Source: Microbacterium kunmingense
Lineage (GTDB): Bacteria > Actinomycetota > Actinomycetes > Actinomycetales > Microbacteriaceae
Length of the DNA stretch: 64,000 bases
Direction of reading: 5' to 3'
NCBI RefSeq assembly: GCF_023155745.1
Contig: NZ_JAKNUS010000003.1
Location: 124,001 to 188,000, forward strand
Positions 51,452 to 60,560 of the stretch are shown here, piece after piece. Below the pieces are notes generated by a model. The model was not told the DNA's origin and ran no database searches. It saw only the letters and a program-made list of their open reading frames with translations. The position numbers and the translations under genes are program-made. Position 1 is the stretch's first letter, and each line of letters opens with the position of its first letter.

Positions 51452-52429
51452 CTAGACGGTCAGCGCCGCCCGCACACGGTCGACGTCGTCGGCCATCTGC
51501 GCGACGAGTTGCGGAATGCTCTCGAAGGCGCCCATGCCCCGGATGCGATGCCGGAACTGCACCTCGACCCGGTGACCGTAGAGGTCGAGGTCGGTCTCGT
51601 CCAGCACGTACGCCTCCACCTGCCGACCGGTGACATCGTCGAAGGTGGGGTTCGTCCCGATGCTGATGGCGGCGGGATAGCGGATGCTGCTGCGCGGCCC
51701 CCCCGGCGGACTCGCCCCCATCGGGCCCTCGTCCACGAGCCATCCGGCGTAGACGCCGTCGGCGGGGACGTACCCTTCGCGGTCGGCGGAGAGGTTCGCG
51801 GTGGGGTAGCCCAGCTCCCTCCCCCGCCGGAAGCCGTGCACGACCTCGCCGCGCACCGACGGCGCCCGCCCGAGGAGCTTGGCGGCGGTGTCGACGTCGC
51901 CCGCCTCGAGGAGCTCGCGGATCCAGGTCGAGGACACGCGACGCTCGCCCTCCACGGCGCGCACGTCGTCGACGACCTGGAGGGAGAAGCCGTACTCGCG
52001 GGCGAGCGTCTCGAGAAGTCCGACATCGCCCGCGCCACCGCGCCCGAATCGGAAGTCGCGGCCCACGAGCAGCATCGCCACCCCGAGGGCGTCGACGAGC
52101 AGCGTCCGGACGAACTGCTGGGGGTCGAGGTCGGCGAGCGCCCGGTCGAAGGTCAGCATCAGGGTCGCGTCGACACCGGCCTCTGCGAGGAGCCGCAGTT
52201 TCTGATCGGGGCCGACGAGGCTCACCGGGCAGAGGTCGGGACGAAGGAGCGCGAGCGGGTTGCGGTCGAAGGTGACGGCGACGACCGGCAGGCCCATGGA
52301 GGCGGCGTTGACCTTCGCACGCTCGATCAGCGCGCGATGGCCGGCGTGGACGCCGTCGAATTTCCCGATGGCGACGACGGAAGGCCCGAATCCCCGGGGG
52401 ATCTCCTGCGGCGTGCGGAAGACGATCAT
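51452..52429 (-). CDS. ribF: Bifunctional riboflavin kinase/FAD synthetase
   Basis: A 325-residue enzyme that makes FMN from riboflavin and FAD from FMN. The N-terminal nucleotidyltransferase domain has VAIGKFDGVHAGHRALIE and LVGRDFRFGRGGAGDV; the C-terminal kinase domain begins with GRELGYPTANLS and includes the EAYVLDETDLDLYG strand. Length is typical. The ATG overlaps the stop of the membrane-protein gene by four bases. It sits between truB-associated genes and deoC; the truB-ribF linkage is common in bacteria. Confidence 0.95.
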   Translation of the reverse strand: MIVFRTPQEIPRGFGPSVVAIGKFDGVHAGHRALIERAKVNAASMGLPVVAVTFDRNPLALLRPDLCPVSLVGPDQKLRLLAEAGVDATLMLTFDRALADLDPQQFVRTLLVDALGVAMLLVGRDFRFGRGGAGDVGLLETLAREYGFSLQVVDDVRAVEGERRVSSTWIRELLEAGDVDTAAKLLGRAPSVRGEVVHGFRRGRELGYPTANLSADREGYVPADGVYAGWLVDEGPMGASPPGGPRSSIRYPAAISIGTNPTFDDVTGRQVEAYVLDETDLDLYGHRVEVQFRHRIRGMGAFESIPQLVAQMADDVDRVRAALTV

Positions 52430-52872
52430 CGCGCCACCGCGTCGGCGGGCGTCGCCTCAGGCCGCCCCGTCGTCGGGCGATGCAGGATCAGCCACCAGAG
52501 CCCCAGGAAGGGCAGGACGAGCGGCACGAGCAGGTACCCCGCTCCGAACCACGACCAGACGGTGGGGTGGGCGAACAGATCGGGCAGGACGAAGCTGAGC
52601 GTTCCGACGACGAGTACGCCGGCGAGCTCGAAGCAGATCGCGATCCATGCCACGCGGTACCAGCCGCGTGAACCCGAGAAGACCAGCGCGAGCGTGGCGA
52701 GGATGTACACCACTGCGGCAAGGGCGGAAAGCGTGTACGCCAAGGGTGCCTCGGCGTACTCGCGCACGATCTGGACGAAGGATCGCCCGGTCGCGGCGAG
52801 CGCCATGATGCCGTAGACGATGACGAGGACGCGACCGATTCCGGTCATGCGGGGGCGGGGGGACGAGGACAT
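52426..52872 (-). CDS. Four-helix membrane protein of unknown function
   Basis: A 148-residue protein with four hydrophobic helices (residues ~8-27, 39-58, 68-90, 100-125). It is integral to the membrane and has no signature that I recognise. The ATG at 52872 is preferred over 52884 because the latter overlaps a likely -10 (TAGGAT, 52889-52884). The stop overlaps the ribF start by four bases, so it is co-translated with ribF. A transport role for flavin would be speculation. Confidence 0.72.
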   Translation of the reverse strand: MSSSPRPRMTGIGRVLVIVYGIMALAATGRSFVQIVREYAEAPLAYTLSALAAVVYILATLALVFSGSRGWYRVAWIAICFELAGVLVVGTLSFVLPDLFAHPTVWSWFGAGYLLVPLVLPFLGLWWLILHRPTTGRPEATPADAVAR

Positions 52873-52909
52873 GGCGTACCCCATCCTACGTTCGCCGACT
52901 CCGGTGCGG

Positions 52910-53278
52910 TCAGGCGAGCTGGACGGTCCAGATCACCTGCATGCGCCAGACCATCACCGCCACGGCGAGCGCTGCCACCCCCATGATCACCGTGCTCCAC
53001 CGACTGCGCTCGACGAGCGCCCAGGCGACCCCCGCGGGCGGCAGCAGGGCGGCGGAGACGAGATAGACCCAGAACTCCAGCAGGCTGCCGGTGGGTGGGT
53101 TGCCCGCGAACGGCGAGACGACGGCGATCACGATCTGCACGATGAGCAGGACTTCGACCAGCGCCATCGCCCCCACCGTGAGATCGCTCGGGCGGCGCCC
53201 GGCAAGACCGAGGATCACGCCGAGCAGCCCGGCGACGACGGCGACGGCGACCTGGATCAGGGTGAACCAGAGGATCAT
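52910..53278 (-). CDS. Four-helix membrane protein downstream of truB
   Basis: A 122-residue protein, nearly all hydrophobic, with about four helices (WFTLIQVAVAVVAGLLGVIL at the start, VIMGVAALAVAVMVW near the end). Its ATG overlaps the truB stop by four bases, so it is translated with truB. It resembles the many small uncharacterised membrane proteins of Microbacteriaceae; no function is claimed. Confidence 0.72.
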   Translation of the reverse strand: MILWFTLIQVAVAVVAGLLGVILGLAGRRPSDLTVGAMALVEVLLIVQIVIAVVSPFAGNPPTGSLLEFWVYLVSAALLPPAGVAWALVERSRWSTVIMGVAALAVAVMVWRMQVIWTVQLA

Positions 53279-54156
53279 CCCGCAACATCCTCGGGCATGT
53301 TGATGACGCTCTTGATATCCGGCCCGCGACGTTCGACGATCCCCACGAGCACCCCGTCGGGATCGATGGCGGCCACGCGGGGTGCCGGTAGGACGTCGGC
53401 GATGCCGGGGAGCCGTTTGCCGTGCCGGAGGTCGCGCGCCTGCGCGGCGGTGACGCCGATGGATCCGAGCACCGCGGCGGCCGCCTCGGCGGGGGGCCAC
53501 GGCGAGGCATCGACGAGATCGTCGAGGGCGACGGCGTCACCGAGCGAGAACGGGCCGATCCTCGTTCGCCGCAGCGCGGTGAGATGCCCTCCGACGCCGA
53601 GGGCGGCGCCGAGGTCGCGGGCGAGGGAGCGGATGTAGGTGCCGCTGGAGCAGTCCACGACGACGTCCAAGTCGACCGCGGTTTCGCTGCGGCGCTCGTC
53701 GGTGACCTCCAGCCGCGACACGGTCACCTCGCGGGCCGCGAGCGTGACCTCTTCCCCGGCGCGGGCCCGGTCGTAGGCGCGGCGCCCGTCCACCTTGATC
53801 GCGGAGTAGGTGCTCGGGATCTGGGAGATCGTGCCCCGCAGCACCGCCAGGCGCGTCTCGATGTCGTGGGCGGTCAGCCCCGTGGCATCCGCTGTCCCGG
53901 TGGTCTCGCCGTCGGCGTCATCGGTCGTCGTCGACTCCCCCAGGCGGATGGTGGCCTCGTACGTCTTGTCGAGACCGACGATGAAGGTGAGCAGGCGCGT
54001 GGCCGCATCCACTCCCAGGACCAGCAGTCCCGTCGCCATCGGGTCGAGCGTGCCGGCGTGGCCGATCTTGCGAGTGCCGCGCGCCCGACGGGCGCGCGCG
54101 ACGACGTCGTGGCTGGTGATGCCGGAGGGCTTGTCGACCAGAAGGATCCCCGTCAT
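53275..54156 (-). CDS. truB: tRNA pseudouridine(55) synthase
   Basis: A 293-residue enzyme that converts U55 in the T-loop of tRNA to pseudouridine. The catalytic aspartate is in KIGHAGTLDPMATGLL near residue 39; GILLVDKPSGITSHDVV at the start, YSAIKVDGRRAYDRAR and DCSSGTYIRSLARDLG are family hallmarks. The C-terminal ~70 residues include a PUA-like domain. The ATG shares one base with the uridine-kinase-like stop, and the next gene overlaps by four bases. Identification is firm. Confidence 0.95.
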   Translation of the reverse strand: MTGILLVDKPSGITSHDVVARARRARGTRKIGHAGTLDPMATGLLVLGVDAATRLLTFIVGLDKTYEATIRLGESTTTDDADGETTGTADATGLTAHDIETRLAVLRGTISQIPSTYSAIKVDGRRAYDRARAGEEVTLAAREVTVSRLEVTDERRSETAVDLDVVVDCSSGTYIRSLARDLGAALGVGGHLTALRRTRIGPFSLGDAVALDDLVDASPWPPAEAAAAVLGSIGVTAAQARDLRHGKRLPGIADVLPAPRVAAIDPDGVLVGIVERRGPDIKSVINMPEDVAG

Positions 54157-54842
54157 CAGCAGGAATCCGCCCAGACGCGACGGGGATGCTCGGGATCGGT
54201 GTTGTCGACGATGGCGGCGGCGTGGGCGCGGGGATCGGCCTCTTTCAGATAGAGCTCCTGGCCTTCCCGGTAGCGGGTGTTCGAGGCGGCCCACGGGTCG
54301 GGGTCGGTGCCGTCGCGGGCGGCCACGCGGGCGGCGGCGACATCGATCGGCACGTCCAGCCACACCGACCAGTGCCAGATGCCGCGCAGCTCCGGGCGCA
54401 GGAGGAAGACGCCGTCGACGATGAGGACCGCGTCCCGAGGACCGGTGACCCACTCGGCCTCGACGGGCGCGTCGCGACGATGGTCGAACGCGGCAAGCTG
54501 GAATCCGGTGGCCCCGCCGGTCTGAGCGCCGTCGCGGAAGGGTTCGATGAGCACGCGGCGGAAGGTGGCATCGTCGAACGAGTCGCGGTAGAAGCCCTCG
54601 GGCGAGGTGCGCCCGCGGGCGTACCTCTCGGCGCGCGGACGGTGGAAGTCGTCGATCGAGGCGCGGAAGACCGCGGAACCGTCCTCGGCGAAGACCTGGG
54701 CGAGATGGTCGGCGAAGGTGGTCTTGCCGGCGCCGTCGATGCCGTCGACGGCGAGGATGACACGCCCCGCGCGGTAGTGCTGGCGCACCTCATCGCGAAG
54801 CGACCGCCACAGGGTGGTGGCCGGCGTGACGGGCAACTGCAT
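54156..54842 (-). CDS. Uridine kinase-like P-loop protein
   Basis: A 228-residue P-loop kinase. Walker A is LAVDGIDGAGKTTFADHL (about residues 30-47), followed by ASIDDFHRPRAERYARG, typical of uridine kinase/phosphoribulokinase relatives, and DAVLIVDGVFLLRPEL. It would phosphorylate a nucleoside or a similar small molecule; uridine is the default guess from the family. The ATG is seven bases behind TAGGCT and the stop shares one base with truB. A gap of 64 bases separates it from divergent mutY. Confidence 0.83.
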   Translation of the reverse strand: MQLPVTPATTLWRSLRDEVRQHYRAGRVILAVDGIDGAGKTTFADHLAQVFAEDGSAVFRASIDDFHRPRAERYARGRTSPEGFYRDSFDDATFRRVLIEPFRDGAQTGGATGFQLAAFDHRRDAPVEAEWVTGPRDAVLIVDGVFLLRPELRGIWHWSVWLDVPIDVAAARVAARDGTDPDPWAASNTRYREGQELYLKEADPRAHAAAIVDNTDPEHPRRVWADSC

Positions 54843-54849
54843 GTGACTC

Positions 54850-54855
54850 AGCCTA
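54850..54855 (-). promoter_or_regulatory. Leaderless -10 box of the uridine-kinase-like gene
   Basis: TAGGCT on the minus strand, seven bases before the ATG at 54842. Confidence 0.5.
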
Positions 54856-54893
54856 TGACCGCTCGTGCGACCCGCGCACCGCGCACGGCTGTC

Positions 54894-54899
54894 TAGGCT
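54894..54899 (+). promoter_or_regulatory. Leaderless -10 box of mutY
   Basis: TAGGCT, seven bases before the ATG at 54907. Confidence 0.5.
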
Positions 54900-54906
54900 G
54901 ATCGCC

Positions 54907-55827
54907 ATGCCCGACCTCGCCGCGCCGCTCATCGCGTGGTACCGCGACACCGCCCGGGACCTCCCCTGGCGTCGTTCCGGGTTCCCCGCGTGGGGGACGC
55001 TGGTGTCGGAATTCATGCTGCAGCAGACGCCGGTGGGGCGCGTCATCCCCCACCTGGAGGCCTGGCTCGCGCGCTGGCCCGACCCGGCGAGCCTCGCCGC
55101 CGATCCGCCGGCCGAGGCGGTGAGGCAGTGGGCGAATCTCGGCTATCCGCGGCGCGCGCTGTGGCTGCACCGGGCGGCCACCGAGATCCGCGACCGGCAC
55201 CACGGCGTGGTTCCGCGCGATGTCGACGCGCTCCTCGCGCTGACCGGGGTCGGCGACTACACGGCCCGGGCTGTGGCGGTCTTCGCCTACGGCGAGCGGC
55301 ATCCGGTCGTGGACACCAACACCCGCCGCGTACTCGCCCGCGCCGTGGCCGGGAGGTCCCAGCCGGGGCCCCCCGCGCGCCGCGACCTGGCGGCCATGGC
55401 GGCGGTCCTCCCGCCCGATGACGAGGCGGCGGCGATCGTCAACGCGGCCGCGATGGAGCTGGGAGCGACGATCTGCACCGCCCGGGCTCCCCGGTGCGCG
55501 GGCTGCCCGCTGGCGGCGATGTGCGCGTGGCGGGCGGCGGGGTACCCCGATACCGGCGATGAGCGCCGGCGTCAGGCGCGTTACGAAGGCAGCGACCGGC
55601 AGGCGCGCGGAGCGGTGCTCAAAGCGCTGCGGCACGCCGCGCACGACGTGCCCCAGGAGTCGGTGCTCGCGGACTGGCCGGACGCCCTGCAGCGCGACCG
55701 CGCGATCGACTCCCTCATGGCGGACGGCCTCATCGAGGGATCCGAGGGGATGCTGCGCCTTACCGGGGCCGGTCAGTCCTCGTCGTCGTCGCGGGGCTTG
55801 ACGTACGGGTCGGCCTCCCCGGCGTAG
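54907..55827 (+). CDS. mutY: A/G-specific adenine glycosylase
   Basis: A 306-residue base-excision repair enzyme that removes adenine mispaired with 8-oxoguanine. The catalytic glutamate is in TLVSEFMLQQTPVGR, the helix-hairpin-helix and catalytic aspartate in LTGVGDYTARAVAVFAYG and VVDTNTRRV. The iron-sulfur cluster ligands are C-x6-C-x2-C-x5-C in ICTARAPRCAGCPLAAMC. The C-terminal MutT-like 8-oxoG-reading domain of longer MutY is replaced by a ~75-residue winged-helix-like tail. The ATG lies seven bases behind TAGGCT. The last 55 bases overlap the antisense rbfA. Confidence 0.93.
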   Translation: MPDLAAPLIAWYRDTARDLPWRRSGFPAWGTLVSEFMLQQTPVGRVIPHLEAWLARWPDPASLAADPPAEAVRQWANLGYPRRALWLHRAATEIRDRHHGVVPRDVDALLALTGVGDYTARAVAVFAYGERHPVVDTNTRRVLARAVAGRSQPGPPARRDLAAMAAVLPPDDEAAAIVNAAAMELGATICTARAPRCAGCPLAAMCAWRAAGYPDTGDERRRQARYEGSDRQARGAVLKALRHAAHDVPQESVLADWPDALQRDRAIDSLMADGLIEGSEGMLRLTGAGQSSSSSRGLTYGSASPA

Positions 55828-56204
55828 GTCGCCGAGGATGCAAGACCCGCGACCGCCGCGTCGCGCTCGCGCGCCTGGCGCAGGAGGTCCTCGATGTGCC
55901 CGGCGTTCTCGGGAAGGGCGTCGGGGATGAACTCCAGCGTCGGGGTCAGTCGCACGCCGAGCCCGCGGCCGACCTCGCTGCGGAGCATGCCGGTGGCGCG
56001 TCGCAGAGCCTCGCCCGAGGCCAGGCGCGCCTCCTCGTCGCCGAGGACGGTGTAGAACACCGAGGCGTGCTGCAGATCCCCGGTCACCTTGACATCCGTG
56101 ATGGTGACGAAGCCCAACCGCGGGTCGCGCAGACCCTTCTCCAGTCGCTCGGCGATCAGGACCTTGATGCGGTCGGCCAGTCGAGCCTGTCGTTCCCCAG
56201 CCAT
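55773..56204 (-). CDS. rbfA: 30S ribosome-binding factor RbfA
   Basis: A 143-residue KH-fold maturation factor that binds the 30S subunit near helix 1 of 16S rRNA. Family motifs are RQARLADRIKVLIAERLEKG, DPRLGFVTITDVKVTGDLQH and LRSEVGRGLGVRLTPTLEF. The C-terminal tail (VKPRDDDED) is acidic and encoded in the stretch that overlaps mutY. The ATG has AAGGAG at good spacing. It follows infB, with a 127-base gap that holds a perfect 22-bp inverted repeat. Confidence 0.95.
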   Translation of the reverse strand: MAGERQARLADRIKVLIAERLEKGLRDPRLGFVTITDVKVTGDLQHASVFYTVLGDEEARLASGEALRRATGMLRSEVGRGLGVRLTPTLEFIPDALPENAGHIEDLLRQARERDAAVAGLASSATYAGEADPYVKPRDDDED

Positions 56205-56247
56205 CTTCTCTCCTTACTTCCACCCCGCGGCGTCTCGACCGGGCGGA

Positions 56248-56313
56248 GGTGACGGATGCGCCCTGGACAGTCGGGGTCTTGGGGGTCCTGTTGTCCAGGG
56301 CGCATCCGTCACC
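56248..56313. repeat. Perfect 22-bp inverted repeat between infB and rbfA
   Basis: Arms 56248-56269 and 56292-56313 are exact complements with a 22-base spacer. On the minus strand it would form a long hairpin in the RNA between infB and rbfA. No T-run follows, so it may be a processing signal, a partial terminator or a mobile repeat. Confidence 0.85.
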
Positions 56314-56331
56314 GGAGCCCTCAGCGGTCGA

Positions 56332-59115
56332 TCAGCCGCGCGGCTTCTCCACCATTTCGGTCGTCTCGATCTCGTCGCCGATCTGGATGTCGTTGTACTT
56401 GCCCAATCCGATACCGGCCTCGAAGTCCGTGCGGACCTCGGTGACGTCGTCCTTGAACCGGCGCAGCGACTCGATGGCGAGGCCGTCGGCTATCACGACG
56501 CCGTCGCGGATGACGCGAGCCTTCGCGTTTCGAGTGATCGTGCCCGAGCGGACGATGACACCCGCGATGTTGCCGAACTTCGAGGAGCGGAACACCTCGC
56601 GGATCTCGGCGACACCCGACTGGACCTCTTCGAACTCCGGCTTGAGCATGCCCGTGAGGGACTGCTCGACATCGTCGATCGCGTTGTAGATGACCGAGTA
56701 GAACCGGACGTCCACGCCTTCACGCGCGGCACGCTCGCGCGCCTTGGTGTCGGGACGGACGTTGAAGCCGATCACGATCGCGTTGTCGATCGTGGCCAGG
56801 TTGATGTCCGACTCGGTGATCGCGCCGACGCCGCGGTGGATGATGCGCAGCTGGACGCTGTCGTCGACCTCGATCTTCAGCAGCGACTCCTCCAGCGCCT
56901 CGACGGCACCGGAGACGTCGCCCTTGATGATGAGGTTGAGCGACTCGACCTTGCCCTCCTCCAGCGCACGGGTGAAGTCCTCGAGCGAGATGCGCTTGCG
57001 AGCCTTCGCCAGGGCGGCGTTACGCTCCGCGGCCTCGCGCTTCTCGGCGATCTGGCGAGCCGTGCGGTCCTCCTCGGTGACGATGAAGACGTCGCCGGCG
57101 CGCGGAACGGAGTTGAGCCCCTGCACCTGCACGGGACGGGACGGGTAGGCCTCCTCGACCGGGTCGCCGTTCTCGTCGATCATCGCGCGGACGCGGCCGT
57201 ACGCGGTGCCCGCCACGATCGCATCGCCGACCCGGAGGGTTCCGGACTGGATGAGCACCGTCGCAACCGAACCGCGGCCCTTGTCGAGCTTGGCTTCGAT
57301 GGCGACACCGCGGGCGGCCTTGTTGGGGTTGGCCGTGAGGTCGAGTCCCGCATCGGCGGTCAGCAGCACCGCGTCCAGGAGATCCTGGATGCCGATGTTG
57401 TTGCGCGCCGACACGTCGACGAACATCACGTCGCCGCCGTACTCCTCGGCCACCAGACCGTACTCGGTGAGCTGCTGACGGACCTTGGCGGGGTTCGCCT
57501 CGGGCTTGTCGATCTTGTTCACCGCGACCACGATCGGCACGTTCGCCGCCTGGGCGTGGTTCAGCGCCTCCACCGTCTGCGGCATGATGCCGTCGTCGGC
57601 GGCGACCACGAGGATCGCGAGGTCGGTCACCTGCGCACCTCGGGCACGCATGGCGGTGAACGCCTCGTGACCCGGGGTGTCGATGAAGGTGACGGCGCGT
57701 TCGATGCCGTCATGCTCGGTCCACACCTGGTAGGCACCGATGTGCTGGGTGATGCCGCCGGCTTCGCCTGCGACCACGTTCGTCTGACGGATGGCGTCGA
57801 GCAGTCGCGTCTTACCGTGATCGACGTGGCCCATGACGGTCACGACCGGGGGACGGATCTCCAGATCCTCTTCGCTCTCGGCCTCGAGTTCGGCATCGAG
57901 GTCGAGGCCGAAGCCCTCGAGGAGCTCCTTGTCCTCGTCCTCGGGCGAGACCATCTGGATCTTGTAGCCCAGCTCCTCGCCCAGCACCTCGAAGGTGGCT
58001 TCGTCCAGCGACTCGGTCGCGGTGGCCATCTCGCCGAGGTTGAACAGGATCGTCACGAGCGTCCCGGGCTGGACGGTGTACCCGCGCAGGGCCTCGAGCT
58101 TGTCCGCGAAGTCGGCGATCGACGCGCCGCGGCGCAGGCGGATGATCTCGCCGTTGCCCTTCTGGACGTTGACGCCGCCGACGACCGGCGCCGACCGCAT
58201 CTCGAATTCCTGCCGCTTCGCCCGACGCGACTTGCGCTGCTTGGACTTGCCGCCGCCCTTGCCGAAGGCGCCCGCGGTGCCACCACCGGGGCCTCGGCCA
58301 CGGCCGCCGCCGCCACCCGGGCGACCGGCGAAGCCGCCGCCGGCGGGAGCGCCGGGACGGAAACCGCCGCCACCGGCACCGCCGGGACGACCGGGGCCGC
58401 CGGGACGCTGCTGGAAGGGCGCACCGGGACGACCGCCGCCGCCGGGACGGCCGGCGCCGCCGGGGCGCGGTGCACCGGGACGGGGGGCACCCGGACGGGG
58501 AGCCTGCGGGCGCGGGATGTTCCCGGGAGTGGGTCGCTGCCCCATCCCCTGCTGAGAGGAGAACGGGTTGTTCCCCGGACGCGGTCCGGCGGGGCGCTGC
58601 CCCATCCCCTGCTGGGACGAGAACGGGTTGTTACCCGGACGCGGCGCGCCCGGACGCGGGGCACTGCCGCCCGGTCGCGGTGCCGGCGGGGTCGGCGCCG
58701 CGGGTGAGGGCGCGGGAGCCGATGCCGACGGGGTGGCGGGCGTCGCTGCGGCGGGCCGCTCGACCTCGGGGGCCGGGGCGCCGGGCGCGGCGGGGCGCGG
58801 CGACGACTGCGGGGCAGACGGGGCAGCCGGCGCCGGCGCGGCAGACGCGGGAGCCGACGGCTTGGCCGCGGGCGCAGGACGTGAGGGACCCGGGCGACCC
58901 GCCGGGCGGGCGGTCGGGGCCTTGGTGTCGCCCGCCGCGGGGGCGGGAGCACCGTCCGCCTGCAGAGCAGCGCGGAGCTTGCGAGCCACGGGGGGCTCGA
59001 TGGTCGACGAGGGGCTCTTGACGAACTCGCCGAGTTCTTTCAGCTTGGCCAGAGCGACCTTGCTGTCGACGCCGAGTTCGGAAGCGATCTCGTGCACGCG
59101 TGGTTTGGCAGCCAC
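56332..59115 (-). CDS. infB: Translation initiation factor IF-2
   Basis: A 927-residue GTPase that places initiator tRNA on the 30S subunit. The N-terminal IF2_N domain (residues ~1-50) is followed by a long alanine/proline- then glycine/arginine-rich region to about 300, including two 20-residue copies of a [16 protein letters not shown] unit. The G domain has [29 protein letters not shown] and NKID; domains 2-4 follow. The GTG start has AGGAG at good spacing, but part of that site is paired in a hairpin. It sits in the nusA-ylxR-infB-rbfA operon. Confidence 0.97.
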   Translation of the reverse strand: MAAKPRVHEIASELGVDSKVALAKLKELGEFVKSPSSTIEPPVARKLRAALQADGAPAPAAGDTKAPTARPAGRPGPSRPAPAAKPSAPASAAPAPAAPSAPQSSPRPAAPGAPAPEVERPAAATPATPSASAPAPSPAAPTPPAPRPGGSAPRPGAPRPGNNPFSSQQGMGQRPAGPRPGNNPFSSQQGMGQRPTPGNIPRPQAPRPGAPRPGAPRPGGAGRPGGGGRPGAPFQQRPGGPGRPGGAGGGGFRPGAPAGGGFAGRPGGGGGRGRGPGGGTAGAFGKGGGKSKQRKSRRAKRQEFEMRSAPVVGGVNVQKGNGEIIRLRRGASIADFADKLEALRGYTVQPGTLVTILFNLGEMATATESLDEATFEVLGEELGYKIQMVSPEDEDKELLEGFGLDLDAELEAESEEDLEIRPPVVTVMGHVDHGKTRLLDAIRQTNVVAGEAGGITQHIGAYQVWTEHDGIERAVTFIDTPGHEAFTAMRARGAQVTDLAILVVAADDGIMPQTVEALNHAQAANVPIVVAVNKIDKPEANPAKVRQQLTEYGLVAEEYGGDVMFVDVSARNNIGIQDLLDAVLLTADAGLDLTANPNKAARGVAIEAKLDKGRGSVATVLIQSGTLRVGDAIVAGTAYGRVRAMIDENGDPVEEAYPSRPVQVQGLNSVPRAGDVFIVTEEDRTARQIAEKREAAERNAALAKARKRISLEDFTRALEEGKVESLNLIIKGDVSGAVEALEESLLKIEVDDSVQLRIIHRGVGAITESDINLATIDNAIVIGFNVRPDTKARERAAREGVDVRFYSVIYNAIDDVEQSLTGMLKPEFEEVQSGVAEIREVFRSSKFGNIAGVIVRSGTITRNAKARVIRDGVVIADGLAIESLRRFKDDVTEVRTDFEAGIGLGKYNDIQIGDEIETTEMVEKPRG

Positions 59116-59122
59116 AAATTCT

Positions 59123-59146
59123 CCTGTCTGGGCCCGCCCAGACAGG
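59123..59146 (-). promoter_or_regulatory. Hairpin covering the infB ribosome-binding site
   Basis: A perfect 11-bp stem (59123-59133 with 59136-59146) lies in the ylxR-infB gap. In the minus-strand RNA its 3' arm contains the first three bases of the infB AGGAG (59125-59121), so folding would hide the ribosome site. Confidence 0.6.
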
Positions 59147-59171
59147 GCAGGCCGTTAGTCGCGGACGGGTC

Positions 59172-59444
59172 TCATTTCGAGCCGTTCACTTTTTTTCCAT
59201 AGCCGTTCAGCCGTTTCTCGAGGGCTTTCGTGTCAGGCGCACCTGACACCCGCAATGCGCGAACGAATGCGCGGCGCCGCATCGCGGCATCCACGCACTC
59301 CTGTGTGTCATGAACCCACGCGCCTCGCCCCGGCATCGACGCGCGCTCATCGAGGACGAGAACGGAATCGACCGCGACCACCCTGATGAGGGTGGCCCGG
59401 GGAGCACGCGCGCGGCAACCGACGCACATTCGTACAGGTTCCAT
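59172..59444 (-). CDS. ylxR: YlxR family RNA-binding protein (DUF448)
   Basis: A 90-residue basic protein encoded between nusA and infB, the standard place of ylxR. Family features are EPVRMCVGCRARAPRATLIR (with the C-x2-C pair at residues 7 and 10), SMPGRGAWVH and the second-half cysteine in HDTQECVDAAMRRRAFVRAL. The fold binds RNA; a nucleoid or RNase P-related role has been proposed in other bacteria. The ATG at 59444 is chosen by family alignment. The C terminus is lysine-rich (GYGKKVNGSK). Confidence 0.88.
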   Translation of the reverse strand: MEPVRMCVGCRARAPRATLIRVVAVDSVLVLDERASMPGRGAWVHDTQECVDAAMRRRAFVRALRVSGAPDTKALEKRLNGYGKKVNGSK

Positions 59445-59478
59445 GGTACACCTCGCCGGGCGTCGGCCCGGTGCGGGA

Positions 59479-60468
59479 TCAGCCCTCTTCCAGGATCGAG
59501 TCCGGCTGGATGTCGATCTTCGCGCCCGTGAGCTTGGCCGCAAGTCGTGCGTTCTGCCCCTCTTTGCCGATGGCCAGCGACAGCTGGTAGTCCGGCACGA
59601 GAGCGCGGACGGCCTTGCTGTTGGAGTCGAGGATGAAGCTGGAGGTCACCTTCGCCGGCGACAGGGCGTTCGCGACGAACTTCGCCAGCTCGCCGTCCCA
59701 GTCGACGATGTCGATCTTCTCCCCGCCGAGCTCCTCGGTCACCGCCCGCACCCGACGGCCGAGCTCGCCGATGCACGCACCCTTGGCGTTGACGGTCGGA
59801 TCGTTGGCCTTCACCGCGATCTTCGTGCGGTGTCCCGCCTCGCGCGCGAGGGAGACGATCTCCACCAGGCCGTCGGCGATCTCGGGCACCTCGAGCGCGA
59901 AGAGCTTGCGCACGAGCCCCGGGTGGGTTCGCGACACCGTGATGGACGGACCCTTGGTCCCCTTGGTCACGGAGGTGACGTACACCCGTACCCGCGCGCC
60001 GTGGGCGTAGTCCTCGCCCGGCACCTGCTCCTCCGGCGGGAGGATCGCCTCCACGCTGCCGAGGTCGACGTGGACCATCCGGGGGTTCGGCCCCTGCTGC
60101 ACGACGCCGGCGACGATGTCGCCCTCCTTGCCGCGGAACTCTCCGAGCACGGCGTCGTCGGCGATGTCGCGCAGACGCTGGCTGATCACCTGCTTCGCGG
60201 CGAAGGCGGCGATCCGGCCGAAGTCGTCGGGGGTCGTCTCCTCCTCGCCGATGATCGCGCCCTCATCGTCGGTTAGAGGGAGGTAGATGGCCACATGACC
60301 GGTCTTGCGGTCGATCTGCGCACGCGCGCCCGCGGGCAGCTCACCGGTGGCGGAGGAGTGCTTGGCGTAGGCGGTCAGGATGGCCTGCTCGATGATGCGC
60401 AGCAGCTCGTCGAAGGGGATCTCCTTCTCCCGCTCGATGGTGCGCAGCAATCCGAGATCGATGTCCAC
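59479..60468 (-). CDS. nusA: Transcription termination/antitermination protein NusA
   Basis: A 329-residue RNA-polymerase-binding factor with the N-terminal domain (residues ~1-120), an S1 domain (~130-200, EGDIVAGVVQQGPNPRMVHV) and two KH domains (VRKLFALEVPEIADGLVEIV; NARLAAKLTGAKIDIQPDS). It lacks the C-terminal acidic repeats of proteobacterial NusA, as is normal in actinobacteria. The GTG start has AGGAGAGGG upstream. rimP, which usually precedes nusA, is missing from this spot; a lipase fusion gene is there instead. It heads the operon to rbfA. Confidence 0.95.
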   Translation of the reverse strand: MDIDLGLLRTIEREKEIPFDELLRIIEQAILTAYAKHSSATGELPAGARAQIDRKTGHVAIYLPLTDDEGAIIGEEETTPDDFGRIAAFAAKQVISQRLRDIADDAVLGEFRGKEGDIVAGVVQQGPNPRMVHVDLGSVEAILPPEEQVPGEDYAHGARVRVYVTSVTKGTKGPSITVSRTHPGLVRKLFALEVPEIADGLVEIVSLAREAGHRTKIAVKANDPTVNAKGACIGELGRRVRAVTEELGGEKIDIVDWDGELAKFVANALSPAKVTSSFILDSNSKAVRALVPDYQLSLAIGKEGQNARLAAKLTGAKIDIQPDSILEEG

Positions 60469-60524
60469 GATGCCCTCTCCTCTATTCAGCTCTCTCCGGC
60501 AACAGCCGCTCCGGAATCCTTCCT

Positions 60525-60530
60525 ACGGTA
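60525..60530 (-). promoter_or_regulatory. Candidate nusA operon -10
   Basis: TACCGT on the minus strand, about 57 bases before the nusA start, in the 92-base gap after the lipase gene. Confidence 0.35.
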
Positions 60531-60560
60531 CCCGATCGGCCGCCGCGGGGTGTCGGTCGG

